From: Clavibacter nebraskensis NCPPB 2581
Lineage (GTDB): Bacteria > Actinomycetota > Actinomycetes > Actinomycetales > Microbacteriaceae
Direction: 5' to 3'
Length of the DNA: 64,000 bases
Assembly: GCF_000355695.1 (NCBI RefSeq)
Contig: NC_020891.1
Coordinates: 682,001-746,000 of the forward strand
The notes below the pieces were generated by a model that had not been told where the DNA came from, made no database searches, and saw only the letters and a program-made list of their open reading frames with translations. The position numbers and the translations under genes were made by a program. This document shows positions 37,174 through 45,296 of the stretch, one piece after another; the first letter of the stretch is position 1, and every line of letters starts with the position of its first letter.

Positions 37174-39086
37174 CCGAGCCCACCGCCCGCATGACCGTCA
37201 GCCAGGCGCTCGTCGCGTTCCTGGCGAACCAGTGGACGGTCGACGGCGACCACCGCGAGCGCACCATCCCCGGCGTCTTCGGGATCTTCGGCCACGGCAA
37301 CGTCGCCGGGATCGGCCAGGCGCTCATGCAGGCCAACGCGCAGGATCCCGACCTAATGCCGTACCACCAGGCCCGCAACGAGCAGGCGATGGTGCACCAG
37401 TCCGTGGGCTTCGCGCGCATGCACCGCCGCCTCGCGACCTACGCGAGCGCCGCGTCGGTCGGCCCGGGCGCCGCCAACATGCTCACGGGCGCGGCCCTCG
37501 CCACCGCGAACCGGCTGCCGGCGCTCCTCCTGCCGAGCGACACCTTCGCGACCCGGGTGGCGGATCCGGTGCTGCAGCAGCTCGAGCACCCGCACGACAC
37601 GGGGATCAGCGTGAACGACGCGTTCCGCCCGCTCTCCCGCTTCTTCGACCGCGTGCAGCGGCCCGAGCAGCTGTACTCGATCGCGCTCGCGGCCATGCGC
37701 GTGCTCACCGACCCGGCCGAGACGGGCGCCGTGACCATCGCGCTGCCCGAGGACGTGCAGGCGGAGGCGCTCGACGTGCCGCTCGCGTTCCTCGCGCCGC
37801 GCGAGTGGCACCTGCGCCGGCCGCTCCCGGAGCGCGGGTCGCTCGCCCGCGCGGTGCAGGCGATCCGCGACGCCCGTACGCCGCTCATCGTCGCGGGCGG
37901 CGGCGTCATCTACTCCGCCGCCGAGCAGGCGCTCCTCCGCTTCGCCGAGGCCACCGGCATGCCGGTCGGTACGACGCAGGCCGGCGGCGGATCCCTCGCC
38001 TGGGACCACCCGCAGCACGTCGGCGGCATCGGCGCCACCGGATCCACCGCCGCGAACCGCCTGGCCGCCGAGGCCGACGTCGTGATCGGCATCGGCACGC
38101 GCTACTCCGACTTCACGACCGCGAGCCGCACGGCGTTCCAGCGCCCGGGAGTGACCTTCGTGAACGTCAACGTCGCCGCCTTCGACGCGTACAAGCACGG
38201 CACGCAGCTGCCCGTGGTCGCCGACGCGCGCGAGGCGCTCGAGGCGCTGACCGACGCGCTCGCCGGCACCCGCGTCGACGCCGCGTACGCCGACCGCATC
38301 GCCCGGGAGAAGCGCGAGTGGGATGCCGCCGTCGACCGCGCGCTCGCGCCCACGGGCGGCGCGTTGCCCGGCCAGCCCGAGATCATCGGCGCGGTGCAGG
38401 CCGCGAGCGACCCGCGCGACGTGGTCGTGCAGGCGGCCGGATCCCTGCCTGGCGACCTCCACAAGCTCTGGCGCGTGCGCGACGCGCTCGGCTACCACGT
38501 CGAGTACGCGTTCTCGTGCATGGGCTACGAGATCCCGGGTGGCCTGGGCGTGAAGCGCGGGGCGGAGGCGTACGGCGACGACCGCGACGTGATCGTCATG
38601 GTCGGCGACGGCTCGTACCTCATGCTGCACACGGAGCTCGTGACGGCGGTGGCCGAGGGGATCAAGATCATCGTCGTCGTGATCCAGAACCACGGCTACG
38701 CGTCCATCGGCCACCTGTCCCAGACGGTCGGCACCGAGCGCTTCGGCACCCGGTACCGGGCGCTCGATCCGGCGACGCGCAACTTCGAGGGCCGCGAGCC
38801 GCTGCCGGTGGACCTCGCGGCGAACGCGCGCAGCTACGGCGTCGACGTGATCGAGGTGGAGTCCGGCCCCGACGCGACGATCGCGCTCGGCGACGCGGTG
38901 CGGCGCGCGAAGGCGTCCGACCGCACCACCGTGATCCACGTCGAGTCCGACCCGCTCGTCTACGGCCCCGACGGCGAGGGCTGGTGGGACGTGCCCGTGC
39001 CCGGCGTCTCGGAGATGCCGTCGACGCGGGCGGCGCATGCCGAGTACGTGGAGCGGAAGCGGGCGCAGCGGCCGCTGCTCGGCTGA
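37170..39086 (+). CDS. iolD: 3D-(3,5/4)-trihydroxycyclohexane-1,2-dione hydrolase
   Basis: 638 residues, ThDP-dependent. Opens the inosose-derived ring to 5-deoxy-glucuronate. QARNEQAMVHQSVGFARMH holds the ThDP-activating Glu, and MVGDGSYLMLHTELV the Mg/ThDP-binding motif. ATG overlaps the iolB stop (ATGA). It is the last gene of the operon. Confidence 0.95.
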   Translation: MTEPTARMTVSQALVAFLANQWTVDGDHRERTIPGVFGIFGHGNVAGIGQALMQANAQDPDLMPYHQARNEQAMVHQSVGFARMHRRLATYASAASVGPGAANMLTGAALATANRLPALLLPSDTFATRVADPVLQQLEHPHDTGISVNDAFRPLSRFFDRVQRPEQLYSIALAAMRVLTDPAETGAVTIALPEDVQAEALDVPLAFLAPREWHLRRPLPERGSLARAVQAIRDARTPLIVAGGGVIYSAAEQALLRFAEATGMPVGTTQAGGGSLAWDHPQHVGGIGATGSTAANRLAAEADVVIGIGTRYSDFTTASRTAFQRPGVTFVNVNVAAFDAYKHGTQLPVVADAREALEALTDALAGTRVDAAYADRIAREKREWDAAVDRALAPTGGALPGQPEIIGAVQAASDPRDVVVQAAGSLPGDLHKLWRVRDALGYHVEYAFSCMGYEIPGGLGVKRGAEAYGDDRDVIVMVGDGSYLMLHTELVTAVAEGIKIIVVVIQNHGYASIGHLSQTVGTERFGTRYRALDPATRNFEGREPLPVDLAANARSYGVDVIEVESGPDATIALGDAVRRAKASDRTTVIHVESDPLVYGPDGEGWWDVPVPGVSEMPSTRAAHAEYVERKRAQRPLLG

Positions 39087-39236
39087 CGCGCGGCCCTCCA
39101 CGAGCGCGGGCGAGCGCCAGGTCAGACGTTCGTCTGGCGTTAAGGGGGATGCCGGCGAGAAAAGCACGATGCTCCACGCGTAAGGACTACCTTGCGGTGG
39201 CGGCGGCACAAGCCGCCCCTAGAGAGAGGAACCCGC

Positions 39237-39953
39237 ATGTCCAGCACTCGCCGGACCCGCACCACCCGCTCCATGCTCACGACCGTCGCCATCGGCGCGG
39301 TCGCCGCCGTCGGGCTCGTCATCTCCGCCCCGGGCAGCGGCGCGTTCGCGGTCACGGATCCGCACTCGCCCGAGGCCCGTGTGGGCCACTCCATCGAGAC
39401 GGGGCACCTCCTCGACGACATGGAGTCGGGACGGATCACGGAGTCCGACATCGTCCGCGCTGCCAGCGTCGGCATCGACGTCGGCGGTCGGCACATCGAC
39501 AACTGGATCGACCTCTCGGCCGCGCAGGCCGCCGAGATCCAGCCGACGGTCGACCGGCTGGACGCGGCCGCGAAGGCGGACCCCGAGATGATGGCCGCCC
39601 GGGACAGCCTCGCGAAGAGGGACGGCCTGCCGGAGGCGGGCGGCGCTGCCTCGGCGGGGCACGCGAGCACGGGCGGATCGATCGCGGAGTCCAAGCACTG
39701 GTGGAGCCACCTGATCCACTGGGTGACGCTCTACATCAACCACAACTGGCTCCGCGGGCTCATCGGCGTCAGCGCCGGTGCCGCCAGCGTGGCGGTGTGC
39801 GTCTTCTTCGACCTCAGCCGGGTGACGTGCGGGATCCTCGGCGCGTTCTTCAGCGGCGGCCTCGCGGAGGTCGTCAAGGGCAGCGCCTCCTGCAACGGCA
39901 AGGGCGTGTACATCAAGCTCCCCGACACCTGGAACTCGCATTGCGAGGAGTAG
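39237..39953 (+). CDS. secreted protein of unknown function with Gly-rich hydrophobic C-terminus
   Basis: 238 residues behind a strong AGAGAGAGGA ribosome site. Signal peptide (basic start, SMLTTVAIGAVAAVGLVISA), a polar acidic middle (to about 145), then a Trp/His-rich stretch (ESKHWWSHLIHWVTLYINHN), a Gly/Ala-rich hydrophobic segment (LIGVSAGAASVAVCVFF and CGILGAFFSGGLAEVVKG), and an end with NGKGVYIKLPDTWNSHC. Four Cys in the last third could make two disulfides. The C-terminal NGKGVYI motif is shared with secreted actinobacterial proteins of unknown role. A membrane-active peptide made by processing is possible. It is not related to the inositol genes around it. Confidence 0.7.
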   Translation: MSSTRRTRTTRSMLTTVAIGAVAAVGLVISAPGSGAFAVTDPHSPEARVGHSIETGHLLDDMESGRITESDIVRAASVGIDVGGRHIDNWIDLSAAQAAEIQPTVDRLDAAAKADPEMMAARDSLAKRDGLPEAGGAASAGHASTGGSIAESKHWWSHLIHWVTLYINHNWLRGLIGVSAGAASVAVCVFFDLSRVTCGILGAFFSGGLAEVVKGSASCNGKGVYIKLPDTWNSHCEE

Positions 39954-40022
39954 CCGCCGGGTCATCGACGCGCTGATCCGCAGGCCGCGCGGCGCCGTCG
40001 ACCGCCGGATCGCGACGGGGTC

Positions 40023-40045
40023 GGGCGGGGGAGCTCCTCCCGCCC
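40023..40045 (+). terminator. hairpin after the secreted protein gene
   Basis: GGGCGGG at 40023-40029 pairs with CCCGCCC at 40039-40045, with GGAGCTCC inside. It lies about 70 bases after the stop codon and before the next operator. Confidence 0.5.
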
Positions 40046-40094
40046 GGCCTCGGCCGTCGACGCCGGGTGTCGTCCTCCACCGTCCGCTCGGATG

Positions 40095-40112
40095 CTATTT
40101 CCTATAGGATCT
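40095..40112 (+). promoter_or_regulatory. operator A: 18-bp palindromic site before the TIM-barrel gene
   Basis: CTATTTCCTATAGGATCT, with the perfect palindrome TCCTATAGGA at 40100-40109. TAGGAT at 40105-40110 could be the -10 box, so a bound repressor would block transcription. Sixteen of eighteen bases match operator B before the kinase gene when both are read in gene direction. FCD-type GntR regulators bind palindromes of this kind. Confidence 0.65.
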
Positions 40113-40153
40113 GGATCCCGGGCATCCGGGCCCGACGACCGCGATGGAGCAGC

Positions 40154-41152
40154 ATGCCGGAGACGACCGCGACGACCGTAACCACCCCGGGATCCCCGGC
40201 CGAGCCTGCCTTCAGCGCCGCGGACTGGCCCATCGCCACCTGCCTGCACGGCTTCTCGACGGTCGGCCGGGACGGCGTCGCCCTCCACGACGCGGAGGCC
40301 GCGGTATGGGACCGCATGTTCGCCGACATCGCGCGCGAGGGCTTCACGCTCGCCGAGCTCGCCGACAGCCACGTGCGGCCCGCCGACCTCGAGCCGTCCC
40401 GCCGCGACGAGCTCGTCTCCATCGCCCGCTCTCACGGCGTCGGCATCCCGTCGGTGCACCTGCAGCGGCAGAGCGTGATCATGCCCGGCCACGAGGAGAA
40501 GAACCTGGCCTACGCGCACCGCACCATCGACGCGATCGCCGAGATGGGCATGGACGTCTTCTCGACCGGCCTGCACCAGCCGTTCAGCGACGCGCAGCGG
40601 AAGGCGCTGTGGTTCTGGACTGCCGAGGGCCCAAAGGACCCCGACGACCCCGAGGTGTGGGATGCCGCCGTCACGCGCCTCCGCGAGCTCGGCCGGCACG
40701 CCGCGCAGCTGGGCCTCCGCATGGCGCTCGAGATGTACGAGGACACCTACCTCGGCACCGCCGACAGCGCCGTGCGGCTCGTGGAGGAGATCGGCCTCGA
40801 CAACGTGGGGCTCAACCCCGACGTCGCGAACCTCATCCGCCTGCACCGCCCGGTCGAGAGCTGGCGCGAGCTGTACGCGAAGACGCTGCCGTACGCGAAC
40901 TACTGGCACGTGAAGAACTACATGCGCGACGAGGCCGCCGACGGCAGCTGGGCGACCAGCGTCCCCACCACCATGAAGGCCGGCCTCATCGACTACCGGC
41001 AGGTGATCCGCGACGCGGTCGAGCTCGGCTTCGACGGGATCATCCTCACCGAGCAGTACGGCGGCGACAGCCTCGGCGTCTGCGCGGAGAACCGCGACTA
41101 CATCCGCACGCTGCTGCCGCAGACGCGCGACGCAGAGGGAGAGGCATCATGA
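40154..41152 (+). CDS. xylose-isomerase-like TIM-barrel sugar isomerase/epimerase or decarboxylase
   Basis: 332 residues of the AP-endonuclease-2/IolE superfamily. Likely metal ligands lie in MALEMYEDTYLG, NVGLNPDVANLIR, YWHVKNYMRD and GIILTEQYGGD. GGAGCAGC precedes the ATG. It is first in a two-gene operon with a dehydrogenase, the genes overlapping by four bases. Members act as ketose epimerases, inosose dehydratases and, in the D-apionate route, as 3-oxo-acid decarboxylase (OiaC) making L-erythrulose. Because its operator matches that of the tetrulose kinase operon, I favour a role in making a tetrulose. A real iolE is present elsewhere, so it is probably not a second inosose dehydratase. 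Substrate unproven. Confidence 0.78.
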   Translation: MPETTATTVTTPGSPAEPAFSAADWPIATCLHGFSTVGRDGVALHDAEAAVWDRMFADIAREGFTLAELADSHVRPADLEPSRRDELVSIARSHGVGIPSVHLQRQSVIMPGHEEKNLAYAHRTIDAIAEMGMDVFSTGLHQPFSDAQRKALWFWTAEGPKDPDDPEVWDAAVTRLRELGRHAAQLGLRMALEMYEDTYLGTADSAVRLVEEIGLDNVGLNPDVANLIRLHRPVESWRELYAKTLPYANYWHVKNYMRDEAADGSWATSVPTTMKAGLIDYRQVIRDAVELGFDGIILTEQYGGDSLGVCAENRDYIRTLLPQTRDAEGEAS

Positions 41153-42117
41153 CCGACCAGCACAGCACCGCACGCAGCATCGCCATCGTCGGATCCGGCT
41201 ACATGGGCGGCGGCATCGCGCAGGTGCTCGCGCTCGCGGGCGCGCGGGTGCGCATCGCCGACATCTCGGAGGAGATCGCCGTCGCCAACCACGCGCGCCT
41301 GCTGGAGGAGGCGGCGAGGTTCGTCGCCGACGGGCTGTTCCCCGCCGATGCCGTGGAGCGGATCCGCGCCGCCGTGACGCCCTCCGCGTCCATCGAGGAG
41401 GGCGTCGCCGACGCCGACTTCATCGAGGAGGCCGTGCCCGAGAAGCTCGAGATCAAGCACGCGACGCTGCGGCGGATCTCGGCGGCGGCGCGGCCCGACG
41501 CGGTCATCGGATCCAACACCTCGACCATCCTCATCGGCTCGCTCGCGGAGGCCGTCACGAACCCCGAGCGGTTCCTCGGCGTGCACTTCTCGAACCCGGC
41601 GCCGTTCATCCCGGGTGTCGAGCTGATCCCGCACGCCGGCACCGACGAGCGGGCGATCGCGATGGCCGAGGGGATCGTCGCGGCCACCGGCAAGGAGACC
41701 GCGCGCGTCACCGACTCCACCGGCTTCGTGCTCAACCGCCTGCAGTACGCGCTCTTCCACGAGGCGACGCAGATCGTCGAGGAGGGCATCGCGACCCCCG
41801 AGGACATCGACACGATCGTCCGCACGACCTTCGGCTTCCGCCTGCCGGTCTTCGGCCCGTTCGCGATCGCCGACATGGCCGGCCTCGACGTGTACGCGTT
41901 CTGCTACGCGTCGCTGCAGACGCGCTGGCCCGAGCGCTTCGCGACGCCGGCGTCGCTCCAGGCGCACGTGGACGCGGGCGAGTACGGCACGAAGACCGGA
42001 TCCGGCTACCTCGACGTGCCCGCCGAGCGCACCGAGGCGCTCGTGGCGTACCGGAACAGGGCGTACGTGGCGATCAAGAAGCTGATGGACGAGCTGGGTC
42101 CGGCGCCTATCGGGTAG
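41149..42117 (+). CDS. 3-hydroxyacyl-CoA dehydrogenase-like hydroxyacid dehydrogenase
   Basis: 322 residues. Rossmann motif IVGSGYMGGGIAQVLALAG with Asp in RIADIS, the usual sign of NAD preference; catalytic His in HFSNPAPFIPGVELIPH; C-terminal helical domain with STGFVLNRLQYALFHEA and YGTKTGSGYLD. The family includes beta-hydroxyacyl-CoA, L-carnitine and L-gulonate 3-dehydrogenases. In a sugar-acid context it would oxidise the C3 hydroxyl of an aldonate; the 3-keto acid could then lose CO2. The ATG overlaps the TIM-barrel gene (ATGA). No CoA-related gene is nearby, which argues against a fatty-acid role. Confidence 0.8.
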   Translation: MTDQHSTARSIAIVGSGYMGGGIAQVLALAGARVRIADISEEIAVANHARLLEEAARFVADGLFPADAVERIRAAVTPSASIEEGVADADFIEEAVPEKLEIKHATLRRISAAARPDAVIGSNTSTILIGSLAEAVTNPERFLGVHFSNPAPFIPGVELIPHAGTDERAIAMAEGIVAATGKETARVTDSTGFVLNRLQYALFHEATQIVEEGIATPEDIDTIVRTTFGFRLPVFGPFAIADMAGLDVYAFCYASLQTRWPERFATPASLQAHVDAGEYGTKTGSGYLDVPAERTEALVAYRNRAYVAIKKLMDELGPAPIG

Positions 42118-42178
42118 CGGGCGTCCGTCGGGTCCGCGAGCGCCGCCCCGGCACCCGGGCCCGTGGTCTACTGGCTCG

Positions 42179-42361
42179 ATGGACGAGTCGCCGCGCCCGG
42201 AGATCCGCTTCGCGCCCGCCCGGCCCGACGACGCCGGCGCCATGCGGGCGCTCGCCCGCCGGGCGTACCGGCGCTACGTGGACGTCATCGGCCGGGAGCC
42301 CGCGCCCATGATCGCGGACTACGCCCGCATCGCGTCCGCCGGCGAGACCGTGCTGGCGTGG
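42179..42361 (+). pseudogene. truncated GNAT acetyltransferase
   Basis: Starts like a normal GNAT protein (IRFAPARPDDAGAMRALARR, then IADYARIASAGETVLAW) but breaks off after about 60 residues. What follows (RGGRGRRAGRGRN) is low-complexity and lacks the acetyl-CoA loop, although the frame stays open to 42532. The 3' part of the gene has been replaced or deleted. Confidence 0.7.
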
Positions 42362-42373
42362 CGGGGCGGGAGG

Positions 42374-42414
42374 GGCCGCCGAGCCGGACGGGGGAGGAAC
42401 CGGACTCGGCGGCC
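42374..42414 (+). terminator. GC-rich hairpin after the truncated GNAT gene
   Basis: GGCCGCCGAG at 42374-42383 pairs with CTCGGCGGCC at 42405-42414, extended by CCGG on both sides. It may end transcripts from the left operon. From 42415 to 42604 no gene is seen. Confidence 0.5.
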
Positions 42415-42604
42415 TGGCCGACCGGGGGAACCTCGGGGGCGGACGGCCGGTGTCGCGTCGACGGGCGGCATTCGGGTCCCGCCGTCGACCAGGGCGACTA
42501 CGGGCGACACTACGGGCGGCGTCGAGCGGTGATACGGGACGTTGGTCCCGGTCGCCGGAGCTCGCCGCCCCGCCGCTCTCCCCGGGGCTCTCCCTGGCCG
42601 GGTC

Positions 42605-43237
42605 TCACCGCCGTCGACGGCGCTCCAGCCCGTAGATCGCCGCCTGCGTGCGCCGCTCCACGCCGAGCTTGCGCAGGAGGCCGGAGACGTGGTTCTTCAC
42701 CGTCTTCTCCGTCACGTCCAGGACCTCGCCGATCTGCCGGTTCGACATCCCCTCCGCGAGGAGGTCGAGCACGGCGCGCTCCCGCGGCGTGAGCGAGGCC
42801 AGGTGCGCGTCGGCGGCGCGGCCGTGCGTCGCGTGCGCGCGGGGATCCGCCGTGCGCGGCGCGGCGAGCTGCTCGCCGGCGGCGACGCGGCGGATGCCAT
42901 CGAGGAGACCGTCACCGCGGATGTCCTTGAGCACGAACCCCGCCGCCCCGGCGAGGACGGCGGCGGCGCTGATCGCGTCGTCGTCGAAGGCGGTCAGCAT
43001 CAGGCAGCGCACGTCCGGCATGGCCGCGCGGATCTCCCGGCACAGGGCGACGCCGTCCCCGTCGGGGAGCCGCACGTCGAGGACCGCGACGTCGGGGCGG
43101 GTCGCGGCGATGCGCACCAGGGCACTCGTCGCCGTGCCCGCCTGGCCCACGACGCGCAGGTCGGGCTCGCCGTCGACGAGCGCCGCGACGCCCCGGCGGA
43201 CGATCTCGTGGTCGTCCACGATGAACACGGTGATCAC
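42605..43237 (-). CDS. NarL/LuxR-type response regulator without a neighbouring kinase
   Basis: 210 residues from GTG at 43237. Receiver domain with VFIVDDHEIVRRG, phosphoacceptor Asp in VAVLDVRLPDGDG and Lys in GFVLKDIRG. A LuxR helix-turn-helix (SLTPRERAVLDLLAEGMSNR, then EKTVKNHVSGLLRKLG) follows at about 145-200. The layout matches DevR/DosR-like regulators. No histidine kinase is in the window, so its partner lies elsewhere. The GTG is chosen because the receiver fold starts right there. Confidence 0.85.
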   Translation of the reverse strand: MITVFIVDDHEIVRRGVAALVDGEPDLRVVGQAGTATSALVRIAATRPDVAVLDVRLPDGDGVALCREIRAAMPDVRCLMLTAFDDDAISAAAVLAGAAGFVLKDIRGDGLLDGIRRVAAGEQLAAPRTADPRAHATHGRAADAHLASLTPRERAVLDLLAEGMSNRQIGEVLDVTEKTVKNHVSGLLRKLGVERRTQAAIYGLERRRRR

Positions 43238-43453
43238 GCGCCCGCCCCGCGTCGGGCCGCCGGGGCCGGTCTCATGCCGCGGCACGGGATCCTCTCCGCC
43301 GACCGGGACCTTCGTACCTGGCGGCCGGGGCGGGAGGGTCCGATGCTGGTCGCCAGGACCCCCGACGACACGTCGGGTCCCCGGGAGGTGTTCCGACATG
43401 TCGACTCCGCACGACGCGCGCGGCGGCCCGGCCGTGCCGCTCGGGGCACGGCC

Positions 43454-43891
43454 GTGACCGTCCACGTCCGACTCGCGGCCGCGGTGGCGACCCTGGTCGA
43501 CCGCATGGACGACGACACGTCGGAGGCCTGGGACTCGCTGACCGGGCTGCAGGTCCTCCTGGTCCGCATCATCGCCGGCGGCGACCACGTGGACCGGGCC
43601 TCGCTCGCCATGGTGGCGCGGACGGCGCGCGCGGCGACCATCCCCAGCCTCCAGTCGCTCATCCGCAAGGGCATGGTCGCGGAGGTCGAGGACGGCGGCG
43701 GCACGCGGCTCGTGCTCGCCGAGGTCGGCCGCGCGATGCTCGACGACGTCGACCGCGCCCGGGCCGCGTGGCTGAGGCGGGCGGCGGAGGAGGCGGAGCC
43801 GCCGGTGCGCGAGGCGGACCTGGCGCGCGCGGCGAGCCTGCTGGAGCACGTCGGGGCGGGCCCTGCGGAGGGGGCGACCGCCGCGTCCTGA
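43454..43891 (+). CDS. MarR-like DNA-binding protein
   Basis: 145 residues from GTG at 43454. A helical start (VHVRLAAAVATLVDRM) is followed by a degenerate winged helix (SLAMVARTARAATIPSLQSL, then KGMVAEVEDGGGTRLVLAEV) in the MarR pattern and a helical C-terminus. The frame stays open upstream, but without protein-like sequence. A perfect palindrome, CGACATGTCG, at 43394-43403 lies between it and the divergent response regulator gene and could be its operator. Confidence 0.6.
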   Translation: MTVHVRLAAAVATLVDRMDDDTSEAWDSLTGLQVLLVRIIAGGDHVDRASLAMVARTARAATIPSLQSLIRKGMVAEVEDGGGTRLVLAEVGRAMLDDVDRARAAWLRRAAEEAEPPVREADLARAASLLEHVGAGPAEGATAAS

Positions 43892-44561
43892 CCGGGCGTC
43901 GTGGGTCCGTCGGTCACGCGACCGATCGGGTGGCGTCGACGGCGCTGCGCCGCACCGGCGAGAGGGGGTCGGGGATCACGGTGTCCTCCATCGGACGTCC
44001 TGGCCGCGCGGGTTCGCGGATCCGGTGCCGTCAGTCGGAGGCTAGGCCGCGGATCCGCCCTCGCACAGGGCCGAAAGACCCGGGTCACGCGGCCGGCGAT
44101 GCGCTATGTCGCGGGCGTGCGCGCGAGGGGTCAGGACCCGGCACGCGCGGGGGTGGGGGATGTCGCGTGCCGTGTCCCTCTCCCTCCTCCGTCTCGGGTC
44201 CGGAGGAGGGAGGTCGAGAGGCGCCGGGGTGGGGCGCCGAGTCGGTGGGTCGGAGGGCGCGGGGATGGGCGCAGGTTGGGGCTGGGCTGGGCGGGGACGC
44301 CGGGCGGCTGCGCGGTCGTCGTGGCCGGGTGGGGGACCGCCTTCCGAGATCGACTCCCGGCGGGCGGGTGGTTCCGCCGCGGGATGCGGGTGGTCCCCGA
44401 GCCGTGTCATGACCCGGGGCAGGACGGGCCTCGATGCGGGATCGAGGCCGGGTCGTGCGCTGCGGGGACTGGGCAGGTGCGCGATGCGTTCGCGTGGGAG
44501 CAATGTATTGCGGAGAGCTGGGCGAGCGCTAGTCCCGATCTCGGCCGGAGGGGGAGCGCGG
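43892..44561. other. 670-base gene-free region with G-rich plus strand and a strong hairpin
   Basis: No convincing gene in either strand; open frames here give Pro/Arg-rich sequence without domain character. From about 44130 to 44480 the plus strand is clearly G-rich over C, with many GGG runs. A perfect 12-bp stem, CTCCCTCCTCCG at 44180-44191 and CGGAGGAGGGAG at 44201-44212, extends further with mismatches. GCAAT..ATTGC at 44500-44511 is a small inverted repeat. It could hold an RNA gene or be degraded DNA. Confidence 0.5.
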
Positions 44562-45281
44562 CTAGGCGGAGGGCGCGTCCGCGTCCCGGCGCGACCGCTC
44601 GCGCACGCGCTCGATGTGGGCGCGCATCGCGGCGGCCGCGGCATCCGGACCCTCGGCGACCGCGTCGATGATCGCCCGGTGCTCGTGCACGGCGTCGTCG
44701 GCGTCGTGGACGCCCGTGCGCATCGTCTGGCGCATGCGGTGCACTCGGGTCGAGATCGCCTCCGACATGTCGAGGAGGAACGGGTTGCCGGTCGCCTCGA
44801 AGATCCGGTGGTGGAAGTCCCAGTCGACGACGAAGTACTCCCGGATGAGGCCGACCGGCATCTCGCCGTCGCCCGTCGCCGCGCGCACCCGCTCCGTCGT
44901 CGCGCGGTGGGCCGCGAGGGCGTCCTCGAGCGTGGGCACGAGCCGGCTCGGATCCGCCGCCGCCAGGGCGGTCGCCCCGCCCTCGAGCACGATCCGCGCG
45001 TCGAACAGCGCCTCCAGCTGCTCGCCGGCGATGGGCGGCGCGACGCGGTAGCCCTTGTGCGCCTCGCGGGCGACGAGCCCGGTGCGCTCCAGCTGCACGA
45101 GCGCCTCGCGCACCGGCGTGGGCGAGACGTGGAGGTCGCGCGCGATCTGGTCGATGGCGAGGCGGGAGCCGGGCTCCATCGCGGATCCCATGAGCATGTC
45201 GAGCACGAGGTCGTAGACGCGGTCGCGCAGGCCCTGCCGGGCGGGCATCGCGGTCGCGTCGAGCGGGAGGCCGGTGGTCAC
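44562..45281 (-). CDS. FCD-type GntR regulator of the tetrulose genes
   Basis: 239 residues from GTG at 45281; an ATG twelve codons in is an alternative. The N-terminal winged helix (LAIDQIARDLHVSPTPVREA, then GLVAREAHKGYRV) is followed by an all-helical FCD domain with its metal/ligand-binding positions (EALFDARIVLEGGATALAA, WDFHHRIFEATGN, HRAIIDAV). It is the last gene of the kinase/isomerase operon, 15 bases after the TPI-like gene, so it is probably autoregulated. I infer that it binds the two TCCTATAGGA palindromes at 40.1 and 48.4 kb. Confidence 0.88.
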   Translation of the reverse strand: MTTGLPLDATAMPARQGLRDRVYDLVLDMLMGSAMEPGSRLAIDQIARDLHVSPTPVREALVQLERTGLVAREAHKGYRVAPPIAGEQLEALFDARIVLEGGATALAAADPSRLVPTLEDALAAHRATTERVRAATGDGEMPVGLIREYFVVDWDFHHRIFEATGNPFLLDMSEAISTRVHRMRQTMRTGVHDADDAVHEHRAIIDAVAEGPDAAAAAMRAHIERVRERSRRDADAPSA

Positions 45282-45296
45282 CAGGACAGTCTGCCG

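Noticed and set aside
41149-42117. The dehydrogenase as a fatty-acid beta-oxidation enzyme.
   Set aside because: It is coupled to a sugar-isomerase-type gene and no thiolase, enoyl-CoA hydratase or acyl-CoA gene is near.
44005-44045. GCGGGTTCGCGGATCCG, which resembles a tRNA T-arm.
   Set aside because: No acceptor stem, D-arm or anticodon arm can be fitted around it.
44042-44644. 200-codon open frame on the minus strand in the gene-free region.
   Set aside because: The product is Pro/Arg-rich throughout, starts inside the GntR gene and shows no domain or ribosome site.
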